Assembly (NCBI GenBank): GCA_029781135.1
Contig: JAKOXH010000073.1
Span: forward strand, 1 to 64,000
Length of the DNA: 64,000 nt
Origin: Planctomycetota bacterium
GTDB taxonomy: Bacteria; Planctomycetota; Planctomycetia; Pirellulales; Lacipirellulaceae
Direction of reading: 5' to 3'
Under the pieces are notes generated by a model that searched no databases, had not been told where the DNA came from, and saw only the letters and a list, made by a program, of their open reading frames with translations. Shown here one piece after another: positions 53,647 through 63,174 of this stretch. The number at the start of each line of letters is the position of its first letter. The stretch's first letter is position 1. A program made the translations under genes and the position numbers.

Positions 53647-55878
53647 TCACTTCGCGGGCAACTGATCAAGTTGCCCCGATTCCAATATTGGTTGATGAGA
53701 AGTAAGGAAACACGCCAACGCGTAGGCTGAGGTTGGATCTTGCGGCCAAGTGGAAGATAACGACTTCGTGATCTGAGCAACGCGATCCAAGTGATCTTTT
53801 GCCGTACCGAAGCCAGATAGTGTCGCCGCGATCAATTCAGATTCCAAGGAATTGATTTGGTATTCAGCTTGATTCTTGCGTTCTTCCGCCAACTCGCGAT
53901 AAATCCTGCTGGCGGATTCAACGTGATCTGCGGCTGCGGACCGGTCGATGTTTAAAACGAGTCGCGCGAGGTTCCCGTAGCATTCAGCGAGTGCTAGAGG
54001 CAATTCAGATGATCGCGGATACTTTTTTACGAGCTCCTCCAAAACATCCCGGGCCTGTTTGTAAAACTGAATTGCATCGGCCTCGCGTCCCGTGGCGTCG
54101 GCGACCATCGCCAAAGCTAAATAGCCACGTGCTGTAGTTTCGTCTCGTGCTGTGCCGCGCTGCAATTGCACTAATAGAGGAGCTTTGGCCGCAGCGTAGA
54201 AATCCGCTAAATGCTTCTGCCTCGTCGGTCGCGAAGTAGAGGGCGGCCAAAATTCCCACGGATTGGCTCGGCCTTCCCAAACCGCAAGTTGCTTTGTAAG
54301 TGCTTTGATCTTCACGTTAGAATCACTCTCATCGCGGGCATTCTGACCGATTACATCATTCCTGTCGATCAGCAGCTGCGCTTGCCGAAGCTTTGCGTAA
54401 TAAATTGCGCCGATCGCTGTGGGACCTGCTACAGCCAAGAACATCATTAACGCAGCTGCGGTGGCGAAAGCCGGTTTCCTTTTCGTCCAACGCAAGAATC
54501 TTTCAACACCTGAAATGGGTCGCGACCTAATCGGCTCGCCGCGCAGGAATCGGGACATTTCATCAGCCAATTCTTTGGCCGTATTAAATCGTCCGTTAGG
54601 GTCGGACTCCAAGCACTTAAGGCAGATAGTGGACAAATCGTGAGGGATAAAGCGATTCAGCGTTCGTGGATCAGGCGGGTCTTTGGTTATCCGCTGGTGA
54701 ATCTGCATCTGAGAATTACCACGAAATGGCAATTCGCCTGTCAACATTCGAAACAAAACGACACCCATAGAATAAACGTCAGTTCGACGATCGATCCATC
54801 GATGTTGTCCCTTTGCCTGTTCGGGCGACATATATGCCGGTGTTCCCAGAATCTGTCCATCCACAGTCATGGTTATTTCGCCTACCTCGCGTTTCGCAAG
54901 ACCGAAGTCCATTAGAAACGGATGGCCAACCTCGTCGATAAGAATATTTGACGGCTTCAGATCACGATGAATAATTCCTTCCTGATGCGCGTAATGCAGT
55001 CCCGCGCACATATCTACCATTAGTTCTGCGATTGAACGGAAAGACGGCATTTCCCCCGAAAGCCAATCAGAAAGCGAGACTCCACGTATGTAATCGCTCA
55101 CTATGAATAGAGTTTCGCCTTCGCGACCGACTTCATGGACCGGAACGATGTTCGCATGCCGAAGCTTGGCGACCGTGCGGGCCTCCCGCAAGAATTGTTC
55201 GACTTCATTGCGTTCGAGTTGCCCCTTGCGGGGAATCTTGATGGCCACCGAGCGATTCAACTCAGTGTCACGAGCCTTCCATACGGTGCCAAACCCACCC
55301 ACCCCCAGTCGCGATATCAATTCAAACCGCCCTAACCTTTGCAGTGTAGGCGCCTCAATTGTCTTCACTTCGGGGTCGACAAGATTGAAAGAGCTACCAC
55401 ATGTCTGGCATGTAATACTTTCATGGGGTGTGTCGCTGAGCAGCTCCACTGGGTTGCTGCAATGAGGACAGCGGATGTGGAGTCCACGTGAGGAGGGTGG
55501 GGAGGAAACATGATCGACTGTTGCGGCGTCTTCATGTAAGCTGGAAGTTGAACGTCGCTCCGCTCCGCGATGAGGGGGAGCGGCTAGGCCCGTACCCCGC
55601 AACGCTTGAAGACCATCCAGTAAATCCGGCATCAAATCTGGATGCAGTGCGCAGAACTCGTTATCAGGTAGTTGCGCGCCTAACTTGTCAGTCCGATAAC
55701 CTAATTCGATGGCTAACAGCTCACGAAGCAGGGCGCCTCGAAAACTTGCTGCGACTTTCAAGACAAACTCTTCCAACCTGGGGGTCTCGCCGGACTTCCA
55801 AAGTTGCTCAAATTCCTGACAGTACGCATCGATTTGCTTCTGAGTGTCGAGTGACATCGGTGAGTCGTGATTTCCCAT
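53647..55878 (-). CDS. Transmembrane Ser/Thr protein kinase with zinc-ribbon
   Basis: 743 aa from ATG 55878; ATG 55857 is also possible. An N-terminal helical region is followed by a zinc-ribbon (CPHC at 137-140, CQTC at 157-160). A Hanks-type kinase comes next: GVGGFG at 192-197, Lys214, HRDLKPSN at 304-311, DFG at 324-326 and SPEQA. A membrane segment spans ~471-494, and the ~250-residue C-terminus looks TPR-like. All catalytic residues are present. Such kinases are abundant in planctomycetes and often work with ECF sigma factors. Confidence 0.93.
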   Translation of the reverse strand: MGNHDSPMSLDTQKQIDAYCQEFEQLWKSGETPRLEEFVLKVAASFRGALLRELLAIELGYRTDKLGAQLPDNEFCALHPDLMPDLLDGLQALRGTGLAAPPHRGAERRSTSSLHEDAATVDHVSSPPSSRGLHIRCPHCSNPVELLSDTPHESITCQTCGSSFNLVDPEVKTIEAPTLQRLGRFELISRLGVGGFGTVWKARDTELNRSVAIKIPRKGQLERNEVEQFLREARTVAKLRHANIVPVHEVGREGETLFIVSDYIRGVSLSDWLSGEMPSFRSIAELMVDMCAGLHYAHQEGIIHRDLKPSNILIDEVGHPFLMDFGLAKREVGEITMTVDGQILGTPAYMSPEQAKGQHRWIDRRTDVYSMGVVLFRMLTGELPFRGNSQMQIHQRITKDPPDPRTLNRFIPHDLSTICLKCLESDPNGRFNTAKELADEMSRFLRGEPIRSRPISGVERFLRWTKRKPAFATAAALMMFLAVAGPTAIGAIYYAKLRQAQLLIDRNDVIGQNARDESDSNVKIKALTKQLAVWEGRANPWEFWPPSTSRPTRQKHLADFYAAAKAPLLVQLQRGTARDETTARGYLALAMVADATGREADAIQFYKQARDVLEELVKKYPRSSELPLALAECYGNLARLVLNIDRSAAADHVESASRIYRELAEERKNQAEYQINSLESELIAATLSGFGTAKDHLDRVAQITKSLSSTWPQDPTSAYALACFLTSHQPILESGQLDQLPAK

Positions 55879-55973
55879 GGCTGGTCGGCCCTTAGACGTG
55901 CGTGTGGATTCGGCTGGCGTAGGCTCACTTATAATATCATCACAATGAGCCTGTCGAACTGCTGGTTGCTGTG

Positions 55974-58388
55974 TTATCTAAGCAGTAGCTCGTTGCTAAG
56001 AACGACCTTCCCAGCAATCTGCCCGTCAGCCACACAGGTCATCCCCTTGAGCAGCCCCGACAGGACAAAGGTCGTAGTACCGGTCGTCGATGTTTTAAAA
56101 GGCTTTTTTTTCGAGCGTGGGCCCTTGCTGCAAGTAAGTCTTCCTTTCACACCGCGATCGGGTGATTTCTTCTTGCCCGCCAGTCTGAATGCGGTGACGA
56201 GAAACGTTGCCTGACCCCGAGTTACCTTTGTTTCCTGTTGAATCTTCAAGTTATCTGACACCCTCGGGGTTGCTGTGGCTAATGGAGTGGGCATAACTGA
56301 TGGTGTAGCCGTCGCAATTGGCGTAGGCGTCGAAGTCGGGAATGCGTTTGCGTAATACGCAAATGCTCCGCCACCCCATACGCCGCTAGTATTGAATTGC
56401 GGCGCGCCGACAATTACGTCTGGTCGATGGTCTCCGTCGACATCGCCCGCCGTAGCGACAGAAGCCCCAAAAAAAGATTGTGTTTGACCAGTCAGTCCAG
56501 CCGACCAGTCAGGCTTAGTAGAAGGACCGAATGCCGAGCCGTGGTAAATGAAGGCCTCTCCCACGTCGCCACCATTCGGAAATCCCGGCGCACCGACGAT
56601 CACATCATCGTATCCATCCCCGTTTATATCTCGTACGGTAGACACCGAAGCGCCAAACTTTGCGTTCGCCTGATTCGACTCAACCCTCCAATTCGGAGCA
56701 CTCGAAAGTCCTGTACTGGAACCAAAATAAATGAACGCCGCTCCTTCGTTCGTTTCACTGTCCGTGAACTGACTTGCGCCAATAATCACATCCGAAAAAC
56801 CGTCATGGTTTACGTCGCCCGCACTCGATAGCGAAGCGCCAAAGTGTGCGTTAGCTTGATTACTTTCAGCTGTCCAGTCGGGGGTATTCGAAAGCCCAGC
56901 GGCTGAGCCGTAGTACAAAAAGACGGCGCCCTCATCCGAAGCGCCAAACTTAGAAAAATGCTGCGAGCCAATCAGAAGGTCTGAGTAACCGTCGCCATTT
57001 ACATCACCAGCCGTTGCCGCACCTGAAACCATCGCTCCCGTCTGGTTTGTTTCGCCGGTCCAGTTTGGCGTCGCGGGTAATCCGGTAGGCGAGCCGTAAT
57101 AAACAAACGCTGCGCCTTCCTGATTCTCTCCGTTCGAATATCGCTCAGCGGAGATTACGATATCAAAATAACCGTCGCCATTAACATCGCCGGCCGAGGC
57201 TACCGTGGTGCCAAATCGCGCATCAGACTGATTTGACTCGGCTGACCAGTTCGGTGAGAGGGACGGGCCCGACGCTGAGCCGTAATATACATACGCAGCC
57301 CCCTCAAAGCCTTGGCCGTTTGTGTAGAAAGGCGCTCCCACAATTACATCAGCGTATCCGTCATGGTTAATATCCCCAGCCGTAGCTACCGACGTTCCAA
57401 ATTCAGCGCCGCCACGAGGAGACTCCAAAAATACGCTTGCCACACTGGCAAGTCCGGATGGTGAACCGTAATAGATGAATGCGGCGCCTTCATCGTATGC
57501 CCCGAAATCATAGTTGGGTGCCCCAACGATTACGTCACTATAGCCATCGCCATTAACATCTCCGGCCGCGGAAACTGATGCGCCGAAATGTGAGAGATTC
57601 TGGTAAGAAACGTCGGACCAGCTGTGCGATGTAACGAGAGGGTCAATATTGATCGGATAGACCGCCCGAGAATCATCCACGACGATTTCGAGTTCGCTTC
57701 GGCCGCGACCGATTGAAATGTAACGAAATTCCGAGGGAAGTTGGGTACCGCGGCTATCGGTGGCAGCTAAGTTCTCAAGCGTGAACACGTTCTTCCCGGC
57801 TGCCGCAAACGCCAAGGTCACTTTTGACCGTGACGTCAACTGTAGCGTCGTATCGACAAGTCCCGTAAGTGTCAGCTTGCCTTGAGATTGTGGCAGTGGA
57901 CGTACGTCGATTGAAAAACCTTGCTCAATGCCTTTCTTATCATTCAAGTACCATTCACTTATTCCTTCAGAATGGCTGAGGAGAATCTTGTGTTCCGCAA
58001 TAACGCCGATGTTGACGGACTCGGAAAGAGCCTGCTGTTCTTCCCCACGTGCCAGAGATGTTCCGCGATAACTCCACGTCCACGAGTTGGCGGTCAAACT
58101 TGCATCACGCGGCTCCAAATGCCAGCCAGCCGCATCAATGTAGGATCTTAGATTTTGCGCCCGATTTGCAATGTGCCACTTTGGAGTCGAAAAAGGATGT
58201 CCGATTGCATCTTTGGTTTGCAAAGTCGGACGATACTCAAATTCGTCAATCTGTGAATTCGCGCGTTGCAACCATTGTTCACCAATACCAACAGCTCTCC
58301 GCTCGGCAGCGCGCGTCGCACATCCGACAATTATCACGGTTGTCAGCAATGACACATGCATTGTTATTGAACGAGTAATCATCGACAT
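55974..58388 (-). CDS. Exported FG-GAP (integrin-alpha-like) repeat protein
   Basis: 804 aa from ATG 58388, with GGGAG upstream. After a hydrophobic leader (SLLTTVIIVGCATRAAE, possibly a lipoprotein or signal peptide) come ~190 residues of beta structure. Seven FG-GAP repeats follow, with calcium-binding loops such as GDVNGDGYSDVIVGAP, GDINHDGYADVIVGAP and GDVDGDHRPDVIVGAP, enough for a complete seven-bladed propeller. A Thr/Pro-rich linker (STPTPIATATPS) and a C-terminal beta domain end the protein. An extracellular or cell-surface binding role is likely. Confidence 0.9.
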   Translation of the reverse strand: MSMITRSITMHVSLLTTVIIVGCATRAAERRAVGIGEQWLQRANSQIDEFEYRPTLQTKDAIGHPFSTPKWHIANRAQNLRSYIDAAGWHLEPRDASLTANSWTWSYRGTSLARGEEQQALSESVNIGVIAEHKILLSHSEGISEWYLNDKKGIEQGFSIDVRPLPQSQGKLTLTGLVDTTLQLTSRSKVTLAFAAAGKNVFTLENLAATDSRGTQLPSEFRYISIGRGRSELEIVVDDSRAVYPINIDPLVTSHSWSDVSYQNLSHFGASVSAAGDVNGDGYSDVIVGAPNYDFGAYDEGAAFIYYGSPSGLASVASVFLESPRGGAEFGTSVATAGDINHDGYADVIVGAPFYTNGQGFEGAAYVYYGSASGPSLSPNWSAESNQSDARFGTTVASAGDVNGDGYFDIVISAERYSNGENQEGAAFVYYGSPTGLPATPNWTGETNQTGAMVSGAATAGDVNGDGYSDLLIGSQHFSKFGASDEGAVFLYYGSAAGLSNTPDWTAESNQANAHFGASLSSAGDVNHDGFSDVIIGASQFTDSETNEGAAFIYFGSSTGLSSAPNWRVESNQANAKFGASVSTVRDINGDGYDDVIVGAPGFPNGGDVGEAFIYHGSAFGPSTKPDWSAGLTGQTQSFFGASVATAGDVDGDHRPDVIVGAPQFNTSGVWGGGAFAYYANAFPTSTPTPIATATPSVMPTPLATATPRVSDNLKIQQETKVTRGQATFLVTAFRLAGKKKSPDRGVKGRLTCSKGPRSKKKPFKTSTTGTTTFVLSGLLKGMTCVADGQIAGKVVLSNELLLR

Positions 58389-58568
58389 AGTATCTCCCAA
58401 AGTGGTCGCATCAAGTAAGTCACAATCGGCGAGGGTCACTTAGTCTATCGGATCAAACTGCAGATTCTTTAGCCAAATTGTATAGCTCAAGGTTCCTGGG
58501 AATCGCGATGTGAAAGACTTCGTTGTTAGATTGGGGCTGAAGGACCCAAGCCAATAGGAGTCGAAGGG

Positions 58569-58883
58569 ATGGGTAAACGAAGCGAGGTATCGATAGCGGA
58601 CCGTCGGGAAGCAGTGCTGAGTCTGTTGAGAAGAGAGGAAGCGGCAGCGGTAATCGCCAGGCGTGTCAGTGTGAGTGAGCCGACACTGTACCGCTGGCGA
58701 GATGAGTTCCTGGCAGCGGGGGAAGCGGCGCTAGCCTGCGGCAGTGTGGGGAAGAAGGGCGCCGATCCGCGTGACCGCCGGATCGCCGAGTTGGAGGCAC
58801 AGATCGAGAAGCGCGATCAGGTGATCGGAGAGTACACGATCGCCAACCGGATTTTAAAAAAACTTTCGGGCCAGTCCGTTTGA
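58569..58883 (+). CDS. IS3-family OrfA
   Basis: 104 aa with a helix-turn-helix (AAAVIARRVSVSEPTLYRWR) followed by a coiled-coil/leucine-zipper segment (RRIAELEAQIEKRDQVIGEY). It ends 20 codons after the second helix. A run TTTTAAAAAAACTTT near its end contains a perfect A AAA AAA slippery site that moves ribosomes to the frame of orfB, giving the OrfAB transposase. Confidence 0.9.
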   Translation: MGKRSEVSIADRREAVLSLLRREEAAAVIARRVSVSEPTLYRWRDEFLAAGEAALACGSVGKKGADPRDRRIAELEAQIEKRDQVIGEYTIANRILKKLSGQSV

Positions 58884-59857
58884 GCGAGGGGAGCCGGGAG
58901 ATGATTTGCGCCGAACTGAAGACCGACGCAGCTTCGCCGCGTCCGCGCCGCACGACGGTGCTGCGGCTGGTAGGCATTGCGTCCTCTAGCTGGCATCGTG
59001 CGCCGCGGTCCGCGGAGGGGAGACGCCCGGGTCCGCCCCGCAAGTTGATTGCCGACGAAGTCATCGAAGCGGTGGTCGCGATGGCCACGAAGAATCCCTG
59101 GTACGGCTACAAGCGAATCGCCGTGATGTGCCGTCGCACGGGGCAGAACGTGAAGAACCGTGAGGCCTATATGGTGATGAAGGACCACGGTTTACTGCAG
59201 AAGCGGAAGACGCGGCGAGCCGAGGTCTATCAGGCCGCCAAGCTGTTCGAGCTTTTGCCGCAAGGGCCGAACGACTTGTGGCAGATGGACGTGACGTACA
59301 TCCACATTCCGGGCTACGGCTGGTGGTATGCGGTCACGGTCATCGACTACTACTCGCGGTACTTGCTCGCCTGTCACCTGACGACGAGCTACAGCGCGGC
59401 CGAAACTGCCTACGCCTTGAAGCTCGCCCGGGAGGAAGCGGAGCGGATTCACGGGCCACTCGTGAAACGTCCGTTTCTGGTGACGGACAATGGCCCATCG
59501 TTCATCGCCAAGCGGTTCCTGGCGTTTGTAAAGGATCAGTTCAGTCACGTACGAATTCAGTACCGCACACCGCAGCAACTGGGCTTGTTGGAGCGGTTCC
59601 ACTCGACCTTGAAGACTGAGGAAGTGTACTGGCGAATGTACGACCATCCGCAACATGCGCGGACCTGCCTGGCCGAGTTCCGCGCTCGTTACAACGAGCT
59701 TCGTCCTCACTGGGCCTTGGTTCCCGAGGAAGGCGGTGACGTGCTGGTGCCGAGCGAAGTTTATCGCGACCGGCGGAAGATCGAGATTCCGCGCTGGCAG
59801 GCCTGGGCTCGCGCGGCGCAGGCGAAGTTGGAAATGATGATGGAGGACGCGGCGTGA
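58880..59857 (+). CDS. IS3-family OrfB (DDE integrase domain)
   Basis: Read mostly as a -1 frameshift extension of OrfA; ATG 58901 (GGGAG upstream) could also give a separate OrfB of 318 aa. The DDE residues, numbered from that ATG, are Asp130 in LWQMDVTYIH, Asp196 in VTDNGPSF and Glu231 in LLERFHSTLKTE. The HTH_21-type segment WYGYKRIAVMCRRTG precedes them. No disabling mutation is visible. Confidence 0.9.
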   Translation: MSEGSREMICAELKTDAASPRPRRTTVLRLVGIASSSWHRAPRSAEGRRPGPPRKLIADEVIEAVVAMATKNPWYGYKRIAVMCRRTGQNVKNREAYMVMKDHGLLQKRKTRRAEVYQAAKLFELLPQGPNDLWQMDVTYIHIPGYGWWYAVTVIDYYSRYLLACHLTTSYSAAETAYALKLAREEAERIHGPLVKRPFLVTDNGPSFIAKRFLAFVKDQFSHVRIQYRTPQQLGLLERFHSTLKTEEVYWRMYDHPQHARTCLAEFRARYNELRPHWALVPEEGGDVLVPSEVYRDRRKIEIPRWQAWARAAQAKLEMMMEDAA

Positions 59858-59989
59858 GGAGGACATCCTGTCGGGATTTCGCTCGCCTCGTGCGAGCGAC
59901 CAGGGCGCTCATTGCCGCCCCTGGACCCCGGCTAGCCTCTTCTCCTGTTCGAAAAACGGAAACCAAAATCGTAAATGAAGTCTCTCACA

Positions 59990-60213
59990 AAATCAGCCCC
60001 TCCGATTCCACTTGAACTCCGAGCCAAGACAAAATCGTCGTCTGCTATGGACCGTAGAACCGGCGTTCTAAAGAGGTGAGGAACTGCGGTGCCGAGACTA
60101 AGAACAACAGCGCTGAGCCATACAGGTCATTACGGGTTGCGAAGCACTGCGAGGATCGATTGACACTTGAACAGCGGAAGGAGTTTGCGGAGACGAATGA
60201 TAGTGCGCCGTAC
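59990..60213. other. Short intergenic stretch after the IS3 element
   Basis: A plus-strand frame from 60076 runs into the antisense of the PIN toxin gene. Its first ~50 residues look partly protein-like, but it lacks a ribosome site and most of it is antisense. I do not support it as a gene. Confidence 0.4.
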
Positions 60214-60636
60214 CTACGCTTCTGGCAAGAGTTCCAGCGGCTGATTATTTGCCAGTTTATAGACGAGAAAATCACGTCGATCGAGTGTGAAAATCGTGCT
60301 CAAGTTTTCGCGCTCGGCAACGAACATCAGAGACGAGTCGGCCAACTGTGGCGCTTGGTCAGAGTAGCGTCTGAGGAACGCATCCATCCAATCCGCCGCG
60401 TCCGCGCGGAGAGAATAGCAATCCAAGAGCCCGTCCGAAATCAACCGGATAAGTTCCGAGACGCCGCGATCGGTATGTCGAAGGAGCCACGCAGCTTCAG
60501 CGACAACGGGCCATGTGGTTAAGAAGGGACGAGCACGTTCTAAACTCTGCGTCCGACATGCAGCATGCTGGGAGTCTCGCCGGTTAAGCATCACCACGAG
60601 AGGACCGGTATCGATAATGATCCGGTCATTTCTCAC
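60214..60636 (-). CDS. PIN-domain toxin
   Basis: 140 aa from GTG 60636, overlapping the upstream gene by 11 bases. The PIN acidic residues are Asp9 in IIIDTGPLV, Glu47 in VVAEAAWL, Asp100 in QLADSSLM and Asp119/122 in FTLDRRDF. This gives a likely VapC-like ribonuclease. It is the third PIN gene in the window and belongs to a different subfamily from the other two by sequence. Confidence 0.85.
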   Translation of the reverse strand: MRNDRIIIDTGPLVVMLNRRDSQHAACRTQSLERARPFLTTWPVVAEAAWLLRHTDRGVSELIRLISDGLLDCYSLRADAADWMDAFLRRYSDQAPQLADSSLMFVAERENLSTIFTLDRRDFLVYKLANNQPLELLPEA

Positions 60637-60892
60637 GTTGGCCGAAACCTTCCATGTAGGCCGGATTGGTGCTTAGGTCGGCAGGTCCTTCGACTGAGCC
60701 CATGTAGCCAAGTCGCTCTGCCGCCGCCCCAAATGATTCGACATTGTGACCGTTCTGGTGTGGCTTCGGCCGATATTCCGAGAGCGCATTCGTAAAAACC
60801 TCTGGCCAAGGTCGCCCCCATTTATCGGAGACTTCGGCCAGAATCTTTCGCTGGGCGTCATCGAGAGCGATTGTTTTGGGATCCACGGACAT
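60626..60892 (-). CDS. Antitoxin partner of the PIN toxin
   Basis: 88 aa from ATG 60892. The N-terminus (LDDAQRKILAEVSDKWGRPW, then FTNALSEY) is a ribbon-helix-helix-like segment, followed by an extended polar tail for toxin binding. A GATAAT sequence lies 6 bases before the ATG and could be the -10 box, implying a very short or absent leader. The overlap with the toxin gene is typical of these pairs. Confidence 0.65.
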   Translation of the reverse strand: MSVDPKTIALDDAQRKILAEVSDKWGRPWPEVFTNALSEYRPKPHQNGHNVESFGAAAERLGYMGSVEGPADLSTNPAYMEGFGQREK

Positions 60893-61706
60893 GCTCCAAT
60901 TATCGCCCATTAATTGGTAAACGTCGAAGATAGAAATTGGTAGCGTGTGGCCCCAGCTAAGGCCTTCTCGACCGCATAGATCGTCAAGAATCCGGATGGC
61001 GTTGGTCGAGTGTCGCAAAATCCAAAAATCGCCGCGCATGGCTTCCTAATCTTTCGCCGGACATCACCGGCGGGTCTGCAACTTATTGCGTCGGCCCGCC
61101 GCATCTTGAGGAAGTTACACAGTCGCGGTCAAGAATCATGCATCGTTCATGGAAATGGATGGCACTTTTGTCCGACACAAATCTGACACAGAATGGGCAA
61201 TCCTAAGCCCCTTTGGATGCCACGCAGTTGCCATGCGGAGAAGTGGACACAATTCAGAAAGTCGCTTCACGTTCCCGCTTTCCCACGTGTCCACCCTGTA
61301 ACCGCCTCGCAAGACCAACGCGCTAGCACTACATTCAAATCCTAGTTCCCCAGCTGATTGTTAACATCAAATCCCGTCGTGCGCTGCGCACGCGACCGAT
61401 GACGGGATTTAAGCGTCTCTTTCCCGTCTGGCCTTCGCGAAACGCTTCCGGGAGTCACTCCGAACGGAGCTGCGGCTACCAGTTAGCGCTCTCCAGTCAC
61501 GCGCTCCTGAGTACGTCGAGATTTGGCCATAGACCGATGATCACGAAATCAGCCCGGACCTGCCGGAAGCGGTGCGTCCATGCCGTGTCGCTGATTGAAT
61601 TCGTCTAGGATCGCCAGAAAAGCGTCCGTAAGTTGAGCACAACGTGCGGCCCGGCGATAATCGCAAGAGTGGCTTCATACAGTTATTGCCTGCGCCTGGG
61701 CGGAGC
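60893..61706. other. 0.8 kb without a recognisable gene
   Basis: No frame looks coding. The stretch contains one striking hairpin at 61369-61410: ten-base arms AAATCCCGTC and GACGGGATTT enclose an inner stem GTGCG-CTG-CGCAC. It has no T-run, so it is not a textbook terminator. Otherwise nothing was seen. Confidence 0.45.
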
Positions 61707-62582
61707 ATGAAACCCACCAACCTTCCATTCCGAAGCCGTCAGGGCCTCCCGTTTGCCGGCGTCATAGTCATCGCCGGCGTCCTGTTTGTGCTTTCACTTT
61801 GGGCGGTTGTCGCTGCTCGGCATCCCGAGAGTATGCAGGGTGAGGGTGCCCGTACGCTGGTCGCCGACGCCGTACTGCTCGTCCTATGCGGCACCGCTGC
61901 GACATGGGCGGTTTGTCAGCGGAACATCAATATGGCCGTGGCAGTCCGGGTTGGGAACCTTGTTGGTGGTGTGCTGGGAACCGTACACATCGCCCATCAC
62001 GTTGTCGAATTCTTTGTGCCGCTCAGCGGCCGCACTGCCTTACTCGCGGTGGGAGCTGGGCATGTGCTCGCGATGTTGGCACTGTTCAGTATCGCTGGAT
62101 CGGCTACCTGGGACCGCACGCGCTCGATGCCATGCGTGATGGTCAGCGGCGCTTGGTCGGCCGTCGTTTCCGTGTTGATCTTGCTGGCCGTCGCCTGTAC
62201 GTTGAATTTTGCGTTTGCCAAGTCCGCAGAAAGTCACCTACACGAAGCCTTTCTTGTCAGCGGCATGACTGATCCTCAAGCTTTTCTTTTACGGAATGCT
62301 TTAGAAGCGGCGTCGGAAGGACTTCTCAGGATGCCCTTCCTCGGCGTCGTTCTATCGTTTGCCGGTGGCCTCGTGACTGCCTGGATGAGGCGTCGAAAGC
62401 GAAGCACGGCTTATATTCTCTCCGGCTTGCTGCCGTTCGCATTTCTCTCCGGCACGATTTTGCTTTACTATGCTGACTCATTGGAGCGCACCACACGACC
62501 GCCGTTTATTCTGATCGGTCTGATCTTGGCTGGCCTTTCCCTAGCGGCGGCTCCCTCGGTTTGTTCCGCACTGCGGTCTTAA
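61707..62582 (+). CDS. Multi-pass membrane protein
   Basis: 291 aa from ATG 61707; an upstream GTG at 61644 is possible. I count seven to eight hydrophobic segments, beginning with GVIVIAGVLFVLSLWAVVAA and ending with FILIGLILAGLSLAAA. His residues in VHIAHHVVEFF and acidic residues in loops could bind ligand or metal. No family was recognised. It stands alone, about 0.6 kb before the channel gene. Confidence 0.6.
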   Translation: MKPTNLPFRSRQGLPFAGVIVIAGVLFVLSLWAVVAARHPESMQGEGARTLVADAVLLVLCGTAATWAVCQRNINMAVAVRVGNLVGGVLGTVHIAHHVVEFFVPLSGRTALLAVGAGHVLAMLALFSIAGSATWDRTRSMPCVMVSGAWSAVVSVLILLAVACTLNFAFAKSAESHLHEAFLVSGMTDPQAFLLRNALEAASEGLLRMPFLGVVLSFAGGLVTAWMRRRKRSTAYILSGLLPFAFLSGTILLYYADSLERTTRPPFILIGLILAGLSLAAAPSVCSALRS

Positions 62583-63174
62583 TCGACGAGATTTACCTCG
62601 TCACCAATGGTTGTTTTGCAACCGAGGTTTCCTCGTCGGAATTCATCGAGGATAGGGAGTTGTGGCCCCATCCGAGGTACTCCGTTGTGAGACGCGCCCG
62701 TTAATCCGGCGATGTCGATTTGGTTCCAGCAGCTAGCTCAGTACAAATCGCCTTTGCATCTCAATAATTCTCAGGCACAAACCGCCGTACTTTTAGTGAC
62801 TCTTGGTCATCATACGCGCCTTTCTTGGAACGCTTTGGCAATTCGATTTATGGCGGCGGTTGAGTTTCGTAAGGAATTGTGTCGAGTAGATGCACAAGCC
62901 AATTAAGTTGAGGGGCCCACCCTGGGTCGGGGAATTCGGCCAGAGAATCGCCTACGTGGGTAACGACGGCCGGAACCGTGCGGAAACGCACTCGTCAATT
63001 ACTGGAATCGCACACTTGTGCGCCGGCCCCTGCTGATTCCACAGGCAAGAAAATCCACTGCGACATCACGGCCGTCCGCGGGCAGTGAAGAGCGACCGCC
63101 GAGTAAGTTAGCGTGTGCATTGACGCGTCCAATTCGAGGATTGATGTACCGCCGGTAGCACAAAGACATTCTCG
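62583..63174. other. 0.6 kb intergenic stretch with three adjacent hairpins
   Basis: Directly after the membrane protein gene are three short hairpins in a row: GACGAG-ATTTAC-CTCGTC (62585-62602), GGTTG-TTTTG-CAACC (near 62609) and CGAGG-TTT-CCTCG (near 62624). They may end transcription or belong to the palindrome family seen at 29.7-30.4 kb. The rest holds no supported gene. Confidence 0.45.

Larger units (their letters stand above)
58509..59989 (+). mobile_element. IS3-family insertion sequence
   Basis: About 1.48 kb with imperfect inverted ends: TGTGAAAGACTTCGTTG from the left and TGTGAGAGACTTCATTT read inward from the right (ending near 59989). It contains overlapping orfA and orfB. The flanks show no obvious 3-4 base target duplication, so ends may be off by a base or two, or the insertion is old. 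It lies between the FG-GAP gene and a toxin-antitoxin pair. Confidence 0.75.

Noticed and set aside
60076..60522. 148-codon plus-strand gene
   Set aside because: Most of it is antisense to the PIN toxin gene, and no ribosome site precedes it.
62712..62906. 64-codon plus-strand frame between the membrane and channel genes
   Set aside because: No ribosome site and no recognisable composition. It is likely chance.
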